A DNA stretch of 64,000 nt, from the NCBI GenBank assembly GCA_036345935.2, contig JADWOT020000292.1, forward strand, positions 248,001-312,000. Direction: 5' to 3'. The notes beneath the pieces were generated by a model. The model was given only the letters and a program-made list of their open reading frames with translations. It was not told where the DNA came from and searched no databases. The DNA is from Taenia hydatigena. Lineage: Eukaryota; Platyhelminthes; Cestoda; Cyclophyllidea; Taeniidae. Within the stretch, counting starts at the first letter, position 1, and every line of letters begins with the position of its first letter. Below are positions 22,531-35,700 of this stretch, piece after piece. The position numbers were made by a program, and so were the translations under genes.

Positions 22531-25500
22531 TATCGAGACAGAGAATGCAATTCCTCGGTCACTACACTTGCACAATCACTTCTGCAGTGATGGTGATTAG
22601 ACCACCTTATTTGTGTGAAGCAGATCCCGCCCACCCAACCACCCATTTCAAGCTTGACCGGTAACACAATGCCTACCATTTACCATTTGGGTGAACCTAA
22701 CTTGAACCTCGCTCAAGGCTGATCTTGTGTGCAGATAGCACATCCTCAAGCGCATCGATTGCTCAATTCGACGGCACTTTCGAGACGCGAGGAAATAAAC
22801 AACTCATCTTCCAGTATCAATACATAAGAAAGGTACTCTGGTGATCCACTCCACAGTTTTGGTTTAAACCATGCAGCACCACACAGCCCTACCCTAACGG
22901 CACACTCATGGCCACCAAACAGGGATAGAAACCGACAAAACTGGCGATGCGGCGAGTGAGGGGAAACACAAGACGACTAATGGACAAAGATAGACACTTT
23001 ACGACATTCGGCAAAAGAGCCAGGAAAGGGGATCCCCACTGACACAGGAGATGCTGCGTTGTCGAGTTCCACTGCCGTCCACTACTGACATTCAGCCGGA
23101 CGCACTGATGTCCTCCGCGTCCCACTAGTTGGCATTCGGCACAACTCCTGACATCACACCTTTGCATGCGCGGTTGCAGAACTCCGTCAAATGAAGCAAA
23201 GTAAAGTGACGATAGTTTCAGCACAACAAATAATGCCAATGAGAGAAGCATCCACCTTGGATCGAGACTTTTCATTTCCCATGAGCAGATAAAGGAGTGA
23301 CCAAGATATTTGCCCGTGAATACTAGCCGGACAGGTGTTGTGAACTCTTCCGTACACCGTTATTCCAGATGGCAGGCCACAGTGATAGCGCCTGTGTGGA
23401 AGAGCGCACGACGATAATTGGCATTGTGAAAAAGGACTTATAACCCACACACGCCTACCTACAAATAGAAAGTTAGTGAAGGTCAAGTATAGGTGAATTA
23501 CTCGAGGACAGTTCAAGTCCGCCCCGCAGATGTTCTAGGCTCAAAATGTCAACGCGGTGAGTGTTGGACCAAACCAACTAGTCACCTGGACAGCACATTC
23601 AACGTATTCCTCAATTTCGAAGTCGTCCCCATCTTCACCCAATAGGCTGATAAGCGTCTCCGCGATCTAGACCAAAGTAAAAGCAAGTGAGAGCGATCGT
23701 ACGTAGGTGATTTTATGCTTCACTTCGACAAACACGCCGACAGTATACAGTCGCATTCAGGCTACTCCTCCTCCTAGTCTCACAGGTCTCCCACATGTGC
23801 TAGAACTCGCACTTACCTTGAGCCAACTCATGTGGAAGAGGATACCAAGTAGACCCGAAATCGGCACGTGGAGATCCACGCTGATGATGGTGTTTGGCTC
23901 AAGGCATTGCCATGGAAGCGGAGCCACCATGAAGTAGGCGTTGACAATCAGTGTTGCTGCCTAGAAAGTGTTGCACCAGTTTTCTAAAAGTAACAGAGAA
24001 AATATTCCCTCTCATGTGTGCGCTGAGAAGGTAAGGTAACTTGTCTCGGTACACACAAACGGAACGCTTATCCTATCAACACTTAAACAGCTCTATCGAA
24101 AACGATGCTCCTCTCCCGATACATCGCTGTGGCCAGCCCTTAAGCCCAGCACAAGAGCAACAAAGGGCTTGGTTACATGCCGTCAGTAGGGCATTCGGTG
24201 ACCCTCCGTTCACAGTACAGCTGCGATCCCTGCTAATAAGAGTCCTGTACCTATCAACGGCGCAGAATGCCGCAATTCTTCTAACGCAGACGGTGAACAC
24301 AACAAAGGCGTTTACCAGCGGTTTCGCACGCAAAGTCTATACCGAAGCTTCCTGGGGATTGACTACACGATGTTGAGATAAGTGTATAAGTGCACCAATC
24401 CTGTTTCCACGCCTCGAAAGCTAGCCTCTTCCTTCGCAAAGTCGTAAGCTCCGGTTCGACTCGAATGTAAGGCCATTGCTATACGTGTGGAGTCAACTCA
24501 CGTCCCAACGTACCCTTGTGTACTGTCGCGTGACCCCCACTTCGAGGCATGTACTACCTTGCCTGAGCGCGCGGACATATCCTGCTGCGAATAGTTCCAT
24601 AAAGGAAACTATACTTCGGGTGAAAATGGTGAGGGGGACTCTTACCATGGACACTTAAATATCGAGATTTCAGACGCGGTCTGCCAACTCCGTTACGAAA
24701 GAAGGCTTTCCACTCTGTCGTGAGCCTCGGTGTTGATGGATTGGTGGACAAAATAACTGCGCCAAAGTACCAATAATTACTTGCCTGAAAACCAATGGCA
24801 CTTCAAAAACGAAGCTTAGTATTTGAATGCAACCACATGAAGTCATGGTCTCTGCCCTCTGCTCCGCAACACCGACACTTTAAACTGCTTAGAAAGAGAC
24901 GGAATAGAAGCCTAGGCTAGTGAGCATTACCCACGAGAAACACAACACAAAAAGGAGATGAAGAAAAGTACTCCTGCAACTTCCGAGCCTTAGCGGACTA
25001 AAAAAGCTCCCACCGATTTGAAAATTCGGCATTTGCTCCACATGACAAATAAATTCAGAAGTCGAAAATGTAGACACTCCATCTCACTGATGGAGTAGGC
25101 GCACGAGCATTCATCGAATGGTACACTTTACTCCTTAATTAATTAATTGGGAAAAGGAGGAGGATGTGCATACAATAGCGACTTCAAATCCTATTTTTGA
25201 CTGCACGACGGAGGGGTTGAGTTTAAAACGGTAAGCAGGAATTAACACGAGACAACCCAACAGCGACGGAGGAAACTCGTAAGCTCCTAAAGGCCAGTAA
25301 CTCGTTTACGAAGCACAGTAAGACGGATAGGGTCGGAAAGCAGTAAATATCCTCGATAACGTGAATGCTCCTGAGTACGAGAAGTAGACTTTTAGATCCA
25401 AACTTTGTAGCTTTCACATTAGTGTGCCAAAAATAAAAACAACTACTCCAAAGCGCCAAACGAACCAGCAGCGATAAGATTTGCCGGCGTCGGAAATCGA

Positions 25501-27351
25501 AGCCCGTCGTGCGAATAAATGGTCCTATCAATGAGGCGGAAAAAGAGATTGACGTAACGAGTGAAGATGCGCTGTCGAATACAAGCCCGCTCTGTGGCAT
25601 TAATAAAAAGAACGCGTCAATCGAGCCAAGGTATAGCACAAAACTGCTCCCATCATCGCCGCGAAGTAGTGCTCACGCAAGAACCAACACGAAACCCACT
25701 GAAAGGACGTCGCATGACTCCTCACAATAAAGACAAAGGCATACAAACATTCTGCAGTTCAAAGAACATGAAAGCAATTTTATGTAGTGCAATCACTAAA
25801 AGCAAGTGCATTGATAAGAAACTAAGGCGCAGACATATAGGAAATAAGGCAAACAATTTCGACCAACAAAGTCTTGCGATCGAATAGGCTTAAGAGGCCT
25901 AAAACGGTAAATAGGGAAGGGGGAATCAAATGCGAGGCGATACATCCATATAATAATTGCGCACAGCACCGGACATATCACAAACCCGAACCAGATAACA
26001 TTGCAGACACTTCGTTTCCATCCAAAATGTAAATATTACAGTTTGCGTACCCAAAGAGCAATTCCACGAAAGCCAAATAAGCCGCAGTGACAACAGTTCA
26101 CTGTAGACTGCAGACGCAGATGTGTGCTTTAAAAGACCGCGGAAGCTGTGGCTAAGGGCAGCTGACAGAAATAAAATTCTTCAATGATGTACGTACTGTT
26201 CACGAATTGCAACTGTTTCCAGCATATTATAAATGGCACTGTTTTCCGACAAAAAACCAACAAATAATTTTTAAAGCCATACAAAGTTGTGGATTTTGCG
26301 AATGTAACAGCCCTTTTTTAAAACAGCAATTAGGGTTTTGGACACGTAAATAAGTGAATCTCTTTTACTAATAAATAGATTATAGTGAGACTCATTGCAG
26401 CATCACCACATGCTGATCACATCCTTCTCTACTGTAGGCGCTTCTTGTTACGGAATGTGCGCGCTGTTCGTTGGTTGAGATTTGGTAGGCGCTTCGCTTT
26501 GCTAATTTAGATGGTTGCTTGCAATTATTTACTTTTAAAATTGCGTTATCTGATGGGATTTGAGTAGCTTAGATTATCTGGTTGTCGGCATTAGCCCCAT
26601 GTCAGTCGTGTTCCAAAATAAGTGTCGATACTACTTCTGCCAGCTTACCCTTTCCAAATATTGGGCTGTGTTGATGCGCTCACTTGGTATTGAGTCATCC
26701 GCCTTAGCAGCAAGTTGCTTTGTTAGTACATTAGAGCCTGTTGTCGTCTCGAGCTATCCACCATTTGTATTTGTGCGAAGTGGCACTATTGCTTCTCATC
26801 CATCCAGGTGGCCTGCTTGTCATGCAAGTTCGGTGGCAATGAGTGCTATCCTCCCTGCTGACTTGAAGTGTCTACTTTGTCATTAAAATAGAGAGTCAGT
26901 AATATCGAAATCGTATTTCTGTGTGTGATGGAAGCTCGTCTTTGCTACGACTTCCCACGTCGTTGATTTTCGCTGCCACCAAGGTGGCATGCTTACGAGG
27001 AGGCGTACCGTAGAATTGCTTTCCAGGTGTTTGGCAATGCCTGTTGTGGCAAGTTGAGAGAAGGTTCCTTTTGAAAAGTTCGATCGCAGCTATAGTGGCA
27101 CACCATTGTGCCTGTCACGAAGCTCTCAGTAGCTGACGAGGAACTGAACAGCCTCTGCTTCACCTACGACATGAGACTTGACGGAGCAATAAGTAGCCTC
27201 TTTTTTCGGATGGCAAATATTACCGCCGAATGGCAGTTGGTGGCTGGAGAGCACGGAATTGTTGTTGGCTTAGGTGGGGGCTTGGAGACTACCTACAAGG
27301 TCAAGGTGCCTGTCAGTTGATGTGATCGGCATTGCGCTGAGGGTTCCACGT
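22063..27351 (+). repeat. Giant inverted repeat, arm A (5.3 kb)
   Basis: This arm is the reverse complement of 37307-42613. Coordinates pair so that the two positions sum to 64676 over most of the arm, and to about 64660 near the inner end, after two indels. The outer junction is at AATGTGC followed by GGTAATGGAGG-type sequence; the inner junction is at GGGTTCCACGT. About 23200-26560 looks identical between arms, while both ends and an island at 23068-23200 carry differences. No terminal transposon signature or recognised gene is present. The arm includes half of a TRIM at its outer edge. Confidence 0.95.
25223..26035 (-). other. Long T-rich frame in arm A with three stops
   Basis: On the minus strand one reading frame is open for about 79 codons (26035-25796) and, in the same frame, for about 149 more codons (25672-25223), with only three stops between. 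The translation is very hydrophobic, with several membrane-like segments, and it contains no recognised motif. The strand is T-rich, which by itself yields hydrophobic residues, and the opposite strand is also open for 108 codons. It is identical in arm B (38641-39453). I consider coding unlikely but record it because of its length. Confidence 0.15.
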
Positions 27352-30300
27352 TAGCTCTACCCTTTCTTCAAAACAAGTATTTTGCTGTGTCTCCTGCTGA
27401 CCAACACGCATTGTCTTTGTGACCAACAGCCTGCGATGTTCATTGCGTCGAGGTTAGTCATTTTGGAACGTCAAGCTATCGTACCGAGGAATGCGACATC
27501 GTTGACAGGCACAGAGAGCCTAGGAGTCATTCACTTTCCCTTGGAGAGTTCAAAATGTGCCGAAGCCTTTGAGGTGTGCTATCCCATTGAATGTTTTCCT
27601 TGAAAGTGAAGCTTGTTCGCCCCCGCGCTGTCTGTGCGGCGTTACGCGAGTCTCATTGGTCTACAGTATAAATTACGCCAGAATATTGGTCGGTGACGAT
27701 GATTATTTTGACGACTGTCACCTTTTCTTGGGGTTGCCATTGGCATTGAACGTCCTACGATCAAACGCGAATTGGACTAGCCGTTCACAGATCAAAAGTG
27801 GTTTGATCGTTAGGAAATTTGAATCAATGCGGGAGTCCTTTGAGAACATTTTGTTTGTTGAAATACCTGTCATTAAGATTTGCTGTTAGACTCCTTTCCG
27901 CCAAGATGGGCTCGCAACAAATCGCACTTTCATCCGGGTTTGTGTTTGAGGCAAGGTATTCTGCTAGTTTATTCGGCCTCCTAATGGGTCGAAGATGGAT
28001 CCTGTTGGACTCGTAAAATTTTGTTGTTAATACATTTTCGTATTTGTAGAAGACTGGCATTCCCGGCTCCAATTAATAAGCACTTTCACACAAATCCTTG
28101 AAGACGTGGAATAGGGCGCTAATGTCTTTTGTCTGACATCGATCTACCGACTTCAGGCAATGACAGGTACTCTGTTGATGGAAGAGCCTGACGTTTCTCC
28201 CGAGCCGGGTTCTACGAAGAGATTGCGCTAATCTGGGTCATCAAGTGCGTTTTGCACTAGTCAGCTGTTAACTCTAATGTACTCAAGGCGGTGTTTCCAA
28301 TGCCTATCGAGGCCGGGAGAGGGCAATTTCAAAAGGACTGATGAACCTGTCTGCCAAGGATTGATAAGGTCCGCCTCTACTATCATTCCTCAAACCAACA
28401 GGTAGTGTAGTCTTGTCACTGTAAGAACGCGAGGTTTAAACTCTAATACCGCTCTTTGTCTACAATGTGTTGCCACTTGAGGATACCCGTTTCAGGTCGT
28501 GAAATGAGACTAAGGCGTGCACAGGTGTTGAACTAGTGCAGCTCTAGTTGGTGAGTGCGTGACCGTCCCCACGCCCAACTTTTAGTTTTTATTCGGTCGT
28601 TCACTTGTTTATGTCCTTTTGTGGTTGCGTTGTAGAATGAATGGGAGTGAGAGCCTGCTTGGATAACATTCACGAGAAGTTGGTATATTTTTTTGATTGA
28701 AGCTTCGAAAGGTGTGGTGATCTCCACATCTCCTATCATTAATGATGACTTTCTGACCACCTTTTATCCTTGCCAAACAGTTACTGTGACTCCCGTTGAC
28801 ATGTTTGTTCACTCTTTTGATAGCCGTGTGTTTCCAAGCTTCATCACTTTCTTGTTTCTATCATCACCTCATCCGCGCCTCGCATTTGCGCACTTTAAAT
28901 GCTTTGGTGCTGGGAGTTCAGTCAGAAGACAGGCATCTTCGACTTTTTAAGTGTTGGAATGTTGCCTTTTGTGGCTATATGCCTAAAAATAGTCTTAGCG
29001 CATTCGCCACTTGCATCAGTCACATACGAAACCCCGGTTTTCATAATCAAGCCGGTCGTCACATGCTCCTTCCCGGTTTATGCTGACGGATTGATTGAGG
29101 CTAAGCCGAGAAAGTAGATATGAAGTGTTCTGATCTGGGGACAATTGCACTAATTGGAGAACTTGATGGAGCTGTTAAATGATAAGTTGGTAGCACAGAC
29201 ATGGACGTCATACTGGATTAATGGGGCGTCTTAATGCCTTGAGTAGTTGACTTTCCTTTGAGGCTCTGGTGACGGACCTATTAAAAGAAGGTTCTGATGC
29301 TACTAGCCCAAGCCAGTCATGTTATGGAAACATGGAAGGGTAACAGGGATGGGGTAGAATTCAGTGATATCCTTCTATGTATTTCCCTCTCCTACAGGTG
29401 GACATTCCAAAATCACTTGGGCCTCCTAGACGGGCTTTATAGGGTGCACCGTAACCGATCTCGCCAAGACCAGCATTGTCGTGGGTACCATAGTGTCTAT
29501 TTAACCAGAGTAATGTGTTAGTCCGTTCAGGTAAGATCACATTTTCGTTTGCGCGTCCTCTGAGGTTGTGTCGTGGTTTATTTGCATCGCTCTTGTAGCG
29601 CTGATGCCTCACGAAGCTGAAGTGCTCAAATCTCATCACCTTAACCCTATTCCGTCTGTCTCTGCAGTTTGAAGTTGGTCTAGTTGCATGTTCGATGTCC
29701 CCTTAAGATCTTGGGGAAAAGAAATAGCCTTTTCTCATCTAGACGTTATACCATAGGTTTCATTGAGATTTTGTTAGGGCGCCCGCTTACTTATCCACCT
29801 CTGCAGTGTCTGTCGAATCATGCACTGGAAACGATTCTGTAAATGGCAATTAGCGAAGGCCCTTGGGAATTCAGTTGTCATTTATTTGCTCACTGTTCCT
29901 ACCATATTATTTGAGCCTGTTGAGCCACAAGGTGGATTTTTGTGAGTTTTTGTTGTATAGTCTTTTCTACATTTACTGACTCTGTCACATCCCTGTCATC
30001 GAGCGCCCTGATGTTAGTTTTTTATTCCAACTTTTGTTTCCTTTCTCCCAAGACTTGGGCGAAAAGTGTTTAGAGTGCGCGAAATTTTCATCGTTAAAGT
30101 GTGTGTTGCACGTAAGGTTTCGAAGCAGTTTTCACTTTGAGGCTCGCGCTACAGTGTCTGGTTGTCTTGGGTCTGTCAAATGGCCATTTCCGTCCGTCAA
30201 ACCAGTTGCCCCTAGAGTTGAATGAGGGCTGCTCATAGGTGGATGCTCAAATGCTGCTTTGATGTTTTGTGTACGGATGTTAATACGAACCTGGAGGAAA

Positions 30301-30875
30301 GACTGAAACATCAAGCCGGTGTCCATAATTGGAACCCGGGAACCCTCGATTAGGGATGTTGGTAATCTGTGAGCAAGTTGTTACTTTGAAGGGGAGAGGG
30401 AGGGCAGAACAACATGTTGGACTGTCGTTGCCTCCTCCATTTTTGGGACTATAGGTGAAATCGAACCCAACCGCCACCTGTTGTTCTCCCTGACTGGACC
30501 ATTCAAATTTGGAAGCACAACGGGTTCTTATTTATGAATTAATCAAACGCGAATACCTTTGAAATAACTAGTCTCATGTCTTTCGATCGGCTTATTTCAA
30601 TCCTAACGTCAGTTGCCCATTGAACATCTCTGCCAGGGTCTGCACAGCCAAATACCTTGGTTGTGGAAATGTCTGTGTGCTTGCATTGCTTCCATGTTTT
30701 AGAGGTAACAGAGTAAACGTTGTAGCTGAAAAGCTCAAACGTGGGTTTTGACGTGGCAATGTTTTCTCTCATTCAGAATATTGAAACAAACTCAGTGGTA
30801 TTTTGGGTGGAAACCGAGAATTCCATACGTCTTGATGTTAACGTCGACTCGAAGGGGGTCCAAGGAGGCGGAGAT

Positions 30876-31073
30876 TCATACCCCTTTTTTTTGTTTTGGT
30901 TTTCCGGCAACTTGTTCATCAAAGATGGTACTCAAAGCCCTGTTTCCAGGCTCGCTTTCCACGTTTTCGGCCAATCGACGCCTTTTCCTACCGTCGGAGC
31001 TCTTTGGGGTTCGGGATGTGCTAGTAAAAGTTCTAAGCAAAGGTGGTTCATGATTTTGTATCACTTTAACCAT
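30876..31073 (-). CDS. Exon-like frame with a basic nuclear-signal-like motif
   Basis: A 65-codon minus-strand frame begins with an ATG in fair context (CCAAGATGG), right after an in-frame TAG. It is polar and charged, with a basic cluster (SDGRKRRRLAENVE) of nuclear-localisation type and a lysine-rich end. A possible donor (GGTATGA) overlaps its stop. The plus strand is open for 128 codons across the same bases, so the coding strand is uncertain. Unrecognised. Confidence 0.2.
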   Translation of the reverse strand: MVKVIQNHEPPLLRTFTSTSRTPKSSDGRKRRRLAENVESEPGNRALSTIFDEQVAGKPKQKKGV

Positions 31074-31617
31074 CTTGGACTATTTTTCCATCTACCCATC
31101 CATCCATGTATCCATTGGGTAGAGTGAAATACACACCCAAAGCCTCATATTTGTGGACGCTATCATGAAGAAATGAGGGACGTAATTTTGGCTTAAACCA
31201 TGGGTCTGTGCGACTGCATTGCATGCTGGTGGTGAGGCGCAGGCCACCTACCACCTGGGTCGCAGTTGGTAAAGCCCAGGCCAAAACATTGTTCGCGTTT
31301 TGCTCTTCGTGAGCGACGGAATTTGAGACGTAATTCACACGTCGGGGTGTACAATTTACGAGACTGCCGGCACTTCAGATGCTGCTATATTCCTTCTTTA
31401 CCCTGTAAATAAGGCGGGTCGGTACTTCCTAGGTGGAAAGTTTCTTGCTGATAGTTGGGAAATATACTACTTTGGCCTATGCGTTGATTACACAACCGCA
31501 CATCAGGTGTCGTCAAGCCGCAGTCAAAGTGCACAAATCGTCGTACTTACGGTGACCGTCGTGCAAGGTGTCTTGCATTCATGCTTGGGGTTCTAGCATG
31601 GTGTACCCTGTGTCCAC

Positions 31618-32082
31618 TTGCAAGACTTTTTGATCCGAGTGGTGTGCACATGCTCGTTAACGTTGTTGTCACACGTAACTGTGCGTCAGTTGTTCCAACA
31701 TTTTGACACCTGCAGGTGCTTTCAAGGTACTCTAAAAGCGGGGCTTTCTGGATGGTATTGGAAGCGGGAAACGTGCATAGGCACAGGCAAGTCTATTGGT
31801 CGGTGCTTCTCAGAAGTTTCGTGGATTACCATGATAGAAAGTGTACTCCACTTGGAACGTGCTTTGCGTACAGGAGATAAAACTGTGGTTAATGAATTAC
31901 AAGTTACAGCTTGTGAGGCTTTTAGTATGCCGAAACGAATCTCTATGGCCTCTGAAGTATTCTTGGGGGCACTGGGGCATGGGAGGCTTGAAGAAGGCTT
32001 CGCTAGGGTCAACCTTGCAAGAGTCGACTTGCGAACGAATGAAAAGACCCATGCAGCAGCAGCAGCAGATATTTCGAAATAG
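31618..32082 (+). CDS. Exon-like frame, unknown product
   Basis: A plus-strand frame is open for about 155 codons. The first in-frame ATG is at 31831 and would give about 83 residues with helical, charged composition (VLHLERALRTGDKTVVNEL) ending in an alanine run encoded by a CAG/GCA repeat near 32053. A second plus frame is also open here (31841-32347, 168 codons, reading the same repeat as glutamines), so frame choice is uncertain. No domain recognised. Confidence 0.25.
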   Translation: MQDFLIRVVCTCSLTLLSHVTVRQLFQHFDTCRCFQGTLKAGLSGWYWKRETCIGTGKSIGRCFSEVSWITMIESVLHLERALRTGDKTVVNELQVTACEAFSMPKRISMASEVFLGALGHGRLEEGFARVNLARVDLRTNEKTHAAAAADISK

Positions 32083-32608
32083 TGCCATTCTTTTGTGCCT
32101 CTATAACGTCTTAAAGCATGCTAGTTTTGTTCTATGTGTCTGCAATGGTATACAAGCACTCTCCAATCACCTGAAGCCTTTTGGTCCAAAGTGGCTGATT
32201 GACACGTACTCTGGGTTGGAGTGTAAGATCCCTTCGAAACACATCCCTCCGCTGTTATTCTATCATCTGGTAGTCGTCAGTGGTGTTCTGATCCATCGTC
32301 TTCATTTTAGTTCAGTCTTTAGTATTGTGACTCGCTGCTGGTCCTGAATTCGATGCGTTTGTGTTCTTTTAGTTGCTTCATGCAAACGCTAATTCCAAAG
32401 AAGTAACTCGAAATCTGCACGGATTATTTAGGCGTATTATCAGTGCGTCCTGCCGCTGCTTACCGAATGTGTCCACATTGTTTGGTTCAATGCATTTGCC
32501 CCCGGGGAATTCGATCGGCCGGCTGGACGTTGTGCGTCTGAACGTGCTGCGCAACTCCGATCCCTCTCTCTGTATCTCCACCTTTGTGATTGACATTGAA
32601 GCCTTCCT

Positions 32609-32755
32609 ATGAGTGGTCCGCCATACCTCATCATCCTCGCCCCTCTGTGTCTATGCGTCTACTTTGCTGCTTACGTCTTGAGGTGGCTGCGAACCAGTAA
32701 AAGATCTAAAATAGCGTCATTACATGGAAAACCTTGCAGTTCCCTAGTCATGTAA
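32609..32755 (+). CDS. Short frame with signal-anchor-like N-terminus and donor-like end
   Basis: An ATG at 32609 opens 48 codons. Residues 6-25 form a hydrophobic membrane segment (ending CVYFAAYVLRW) followed by a basic cluster (RTSKRSK), the pattern of a type II or type III signal anchor. At the end, CAT|GTAAGC is a good splice donor overlapping the TAA, so this could be a first coding exon. Neighbouring sequence at 32373-32612 is also open in another plus frame and is unusually GC-rich. No family can be assigned from so short a stretch. Confidence 0.25.
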   Translation: MSGPPYLIILAPLCLCVYFAAYVLRWLRTSKRSKIASLHGKPCSSLVM

Positions 32756-35700
32756 GCAATTTGTGGGAGATTGAAGTAGGAGGATTCGTTTATTGTGGAG
32801 ACAAGTCTAATGAATCAGCGGGAATGTTAGTTCACACAGTTGCGTACCTCAAGCAATGTCGTGAAGTGATGATTGGCACCCCAAAAGATGCCGAAATGCT
32901 TTTTTGGGGTAACTGTGCCACCTACTGCCCGTGCATTTATGCAGTGAGGGGGTATTGGGAGCCTTTGTAGGTGCTTGCTGATGACGATAGCAGGCGAACC
33001 GATTGAATCTGACCTTAACTCTTGGAATGAAGCGGACGTTGGGGTGGGTACAACCAGTGATTTCCATTGAGTGCTGATTACTCAGGTTACCGGGAAGAAA
33101 CGGTATTTAAACCGAAAAAAAGTTGGGCACAGATTCGGGAAGGTTCATTGACTGGCCACAAACCGGCGATACCGGCGTGACCTGTTTCTAGTATTACATC
33201 CACAACAGTCGAAAACCTCAAAGATTCGCCTCCCAATGGTAGGTGCGTGAATGTTATCGCTCAGCGCTTCTCAATGTGGTGTCCACTTCTTTGGAAAGTG
33301 TTCTTGACCTGAAGTGTTTTGGTAACAAATTCAAGAAGGTGGTTCTTTCGAACCACGAGAGTGAAGCCTTCGAAAAGACCAAAAAGTGGGTGAGGCATGG
33401 ACTGATTGGAATTGTGGCCATCAATATTAACTACTTCTGGTCGCTAGCCAAGTTTAAACACGTTTCTTGTCACTGAATGCTAACTGCTAGCCTTGCATCG
33501 GAGTGCATCAATAGTGTAGCACTCAAAGCAGGCCTTTCAAAGTGACACTTTTTCTACATTTTCGCAGACTGGAACGACCTTCCTCGAGGACCGCCATGGA
33601 AATCTGCAACGAGACTTATCTCCGTCTTGTCAGTCAAACATTGCACCGATTGGCCTGCATTAATCCCACAAAACTGAAACCATTCATTCACATGGCGTAC
33701 TGTGGCATTTAGAGGGAACGAACGTATCCATTTCTCTCCAACTCACTCTGCAAAGGGAAAAGGCAAGACGGATGAAGCCAACGTTATTGGATTTCCCACC
33801 TACCAATAATGGCGTCTTTGCAGCCACAACCGCCGAAGGATGGTGTAAGAATGCATACACAAAAGGAATGAGAAGGTGAAGACGGCTGGATTCCCGCATT
33901 TGCCTCCCAAAGCTGAGGCACGCAATGATTTTTCGTCACAGTGACTTGCCCTACCAAATTCTGCCCCCATCACTACAATGGTACCTTGTCTGTAGGAAAA
34001 AATCCTCCTATAGGGTCGTGCGCAACAACTCCTTCGATCGAGACCAGAACACACCTCCCACAAAAAACAATATCCAATTTCATGAACGACATTGTGATAC
34101 AAGCTTTTGTTGGAGTAATCTGCCCCACAGATGTCCCCTTTCTCCACATTAGGCTCTCCAGATATTACTTCCTTCGCCACTACTGCAAGGAGCAGAGATG
34201 AGCCATGCATACAGGTGAGGGGATGGGAGAACAAAAAGGAGAGGCAGTCTATTGAACGAGGTTCTCTATTTGCATCAGTCTTACCCGCACAGCCTCTTCG
34301 AAAGGGCCCTCGCTCCATCTTCATTTGACAAACAGAAGAGCATCTCTTGAGGGCGGCGCCCACCACCGTGGCGAAGCAAGGTTTCGCAGTAGCTTTTTGA
34401 TTGCAGAAAACGCTAAAGTATTCCTCAGAACCATTTTAGTTATGATCAGAAGCAGAATCCCGCCTCTGTGAGAAAAAAACAGTCTTAGCATGAATATCGG
34501 CATCGAGAAAGCAAAGCAACCGTGGCGCACCGCATGGCTCAGCGTCTCTCCCGACCTCGTCACCTCCTGAACTTTAACACTGGTCATTGGAAGGGCCCAA
34601 ACAGCATGAGTGGTGATTGCCGTCACCTACTTGAGGAATACACCGATAGAATGTGTCTAGTTGCTAATGCCTATGATCAATGGCCCCTTCAAAGCCAGTT
34701 TATCAAAACGGTCAAGACCTAATGCGTTAGGGTTGGCCTTCACTATGTGGCACATTTTATTCAGAATAATGATATGCCATGGAGTGATTCACAGTACAGC
34801 GGTGGTCCGTAGAGCTCACACCAGTGGCAGTTCGTAGCGTCCCATGGAACCGCAATTACTAAGTGGACGCCATAATTTCTCCGATATGACAGTGACGCCG
34901 GAGCCGGCATCATGCCGTATTCTCGCCTTAAAACATTCGGTCTGACTGCAGTGAGCCTTTGGTCACCGAAAGCGTTCGTCATGCCGGATAATTACTAACA
35001 TTCTTGAACTTCTTTTGACCATCCATGCTTACTGATGTCTCCATTGGAGGTGGACAGGCGAGACTGACGGTACTTACCCTTGTGACTAAAAGTGTTGCAC
35101 CAACAGTACAAGTGAATTCTGCAGGGGCAGTATTCGACAAAATGCCGCGTCACTCAGTATCAGCAGGGGAAAGAGGCGTTCTCACGTCCTCAACATTGGT
35201 GTGGTGGTTGGTGAGACGTTGGTTGGGTTTGGACGGACTGCATCTACAAGAAGCATCAACCTGGGAATTGTGCCCCCACTTGAGCTGAAACAAAGCAATA
35301 TCATGCCTGAATTTGACCAAAGGTTGACACCTGGTTATTGCTGTTTGTATCGCCATAGAGAGATTCCCTACAACCCTAACAACCGGACGAGCTCAGATAC
35401 TTGGGTCTGTCAAACGATCGAAAACCGATGAAAGTGATGAGCCATGTAAATTGTCAGTTAAGTTCCTCAATCTGGGGCGTTGGCACCAACAATTAATCCT
35501 TCCGCATCGGCTTAATAGCCCTCATCAGCGTACTTAGTCAACTAGAGACAGTTATAATGCCGACCGAGCGGTGGAGACTGCTCACCAAAAAGTGACACAG
35601 GCTAGTTAAAGTTTGGATCCTTTGGAGCCTTAGAAAGAATTAAGTTTCTATAGCTTTGGCATTCAGCCGTTCCGAGTTCCCGCAACATGTAGAACTTGCC

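Noticed and set aside
22299..22679. A 126-codon frame identical in both arms (also 41997-42377)
   Set aside because: It runs through a TRIM LTR and interior, and its identity follows from the arms being identical, so it is not evidence of a gene.
33800..34366. A 188-codon minus-strand frame with a faint resemblance to a LINE endonuclease segment
   Set aside because: The resemblance is limited to a few glycines and acidic residues, and key catalytic context is missing. The plus strand is open too.
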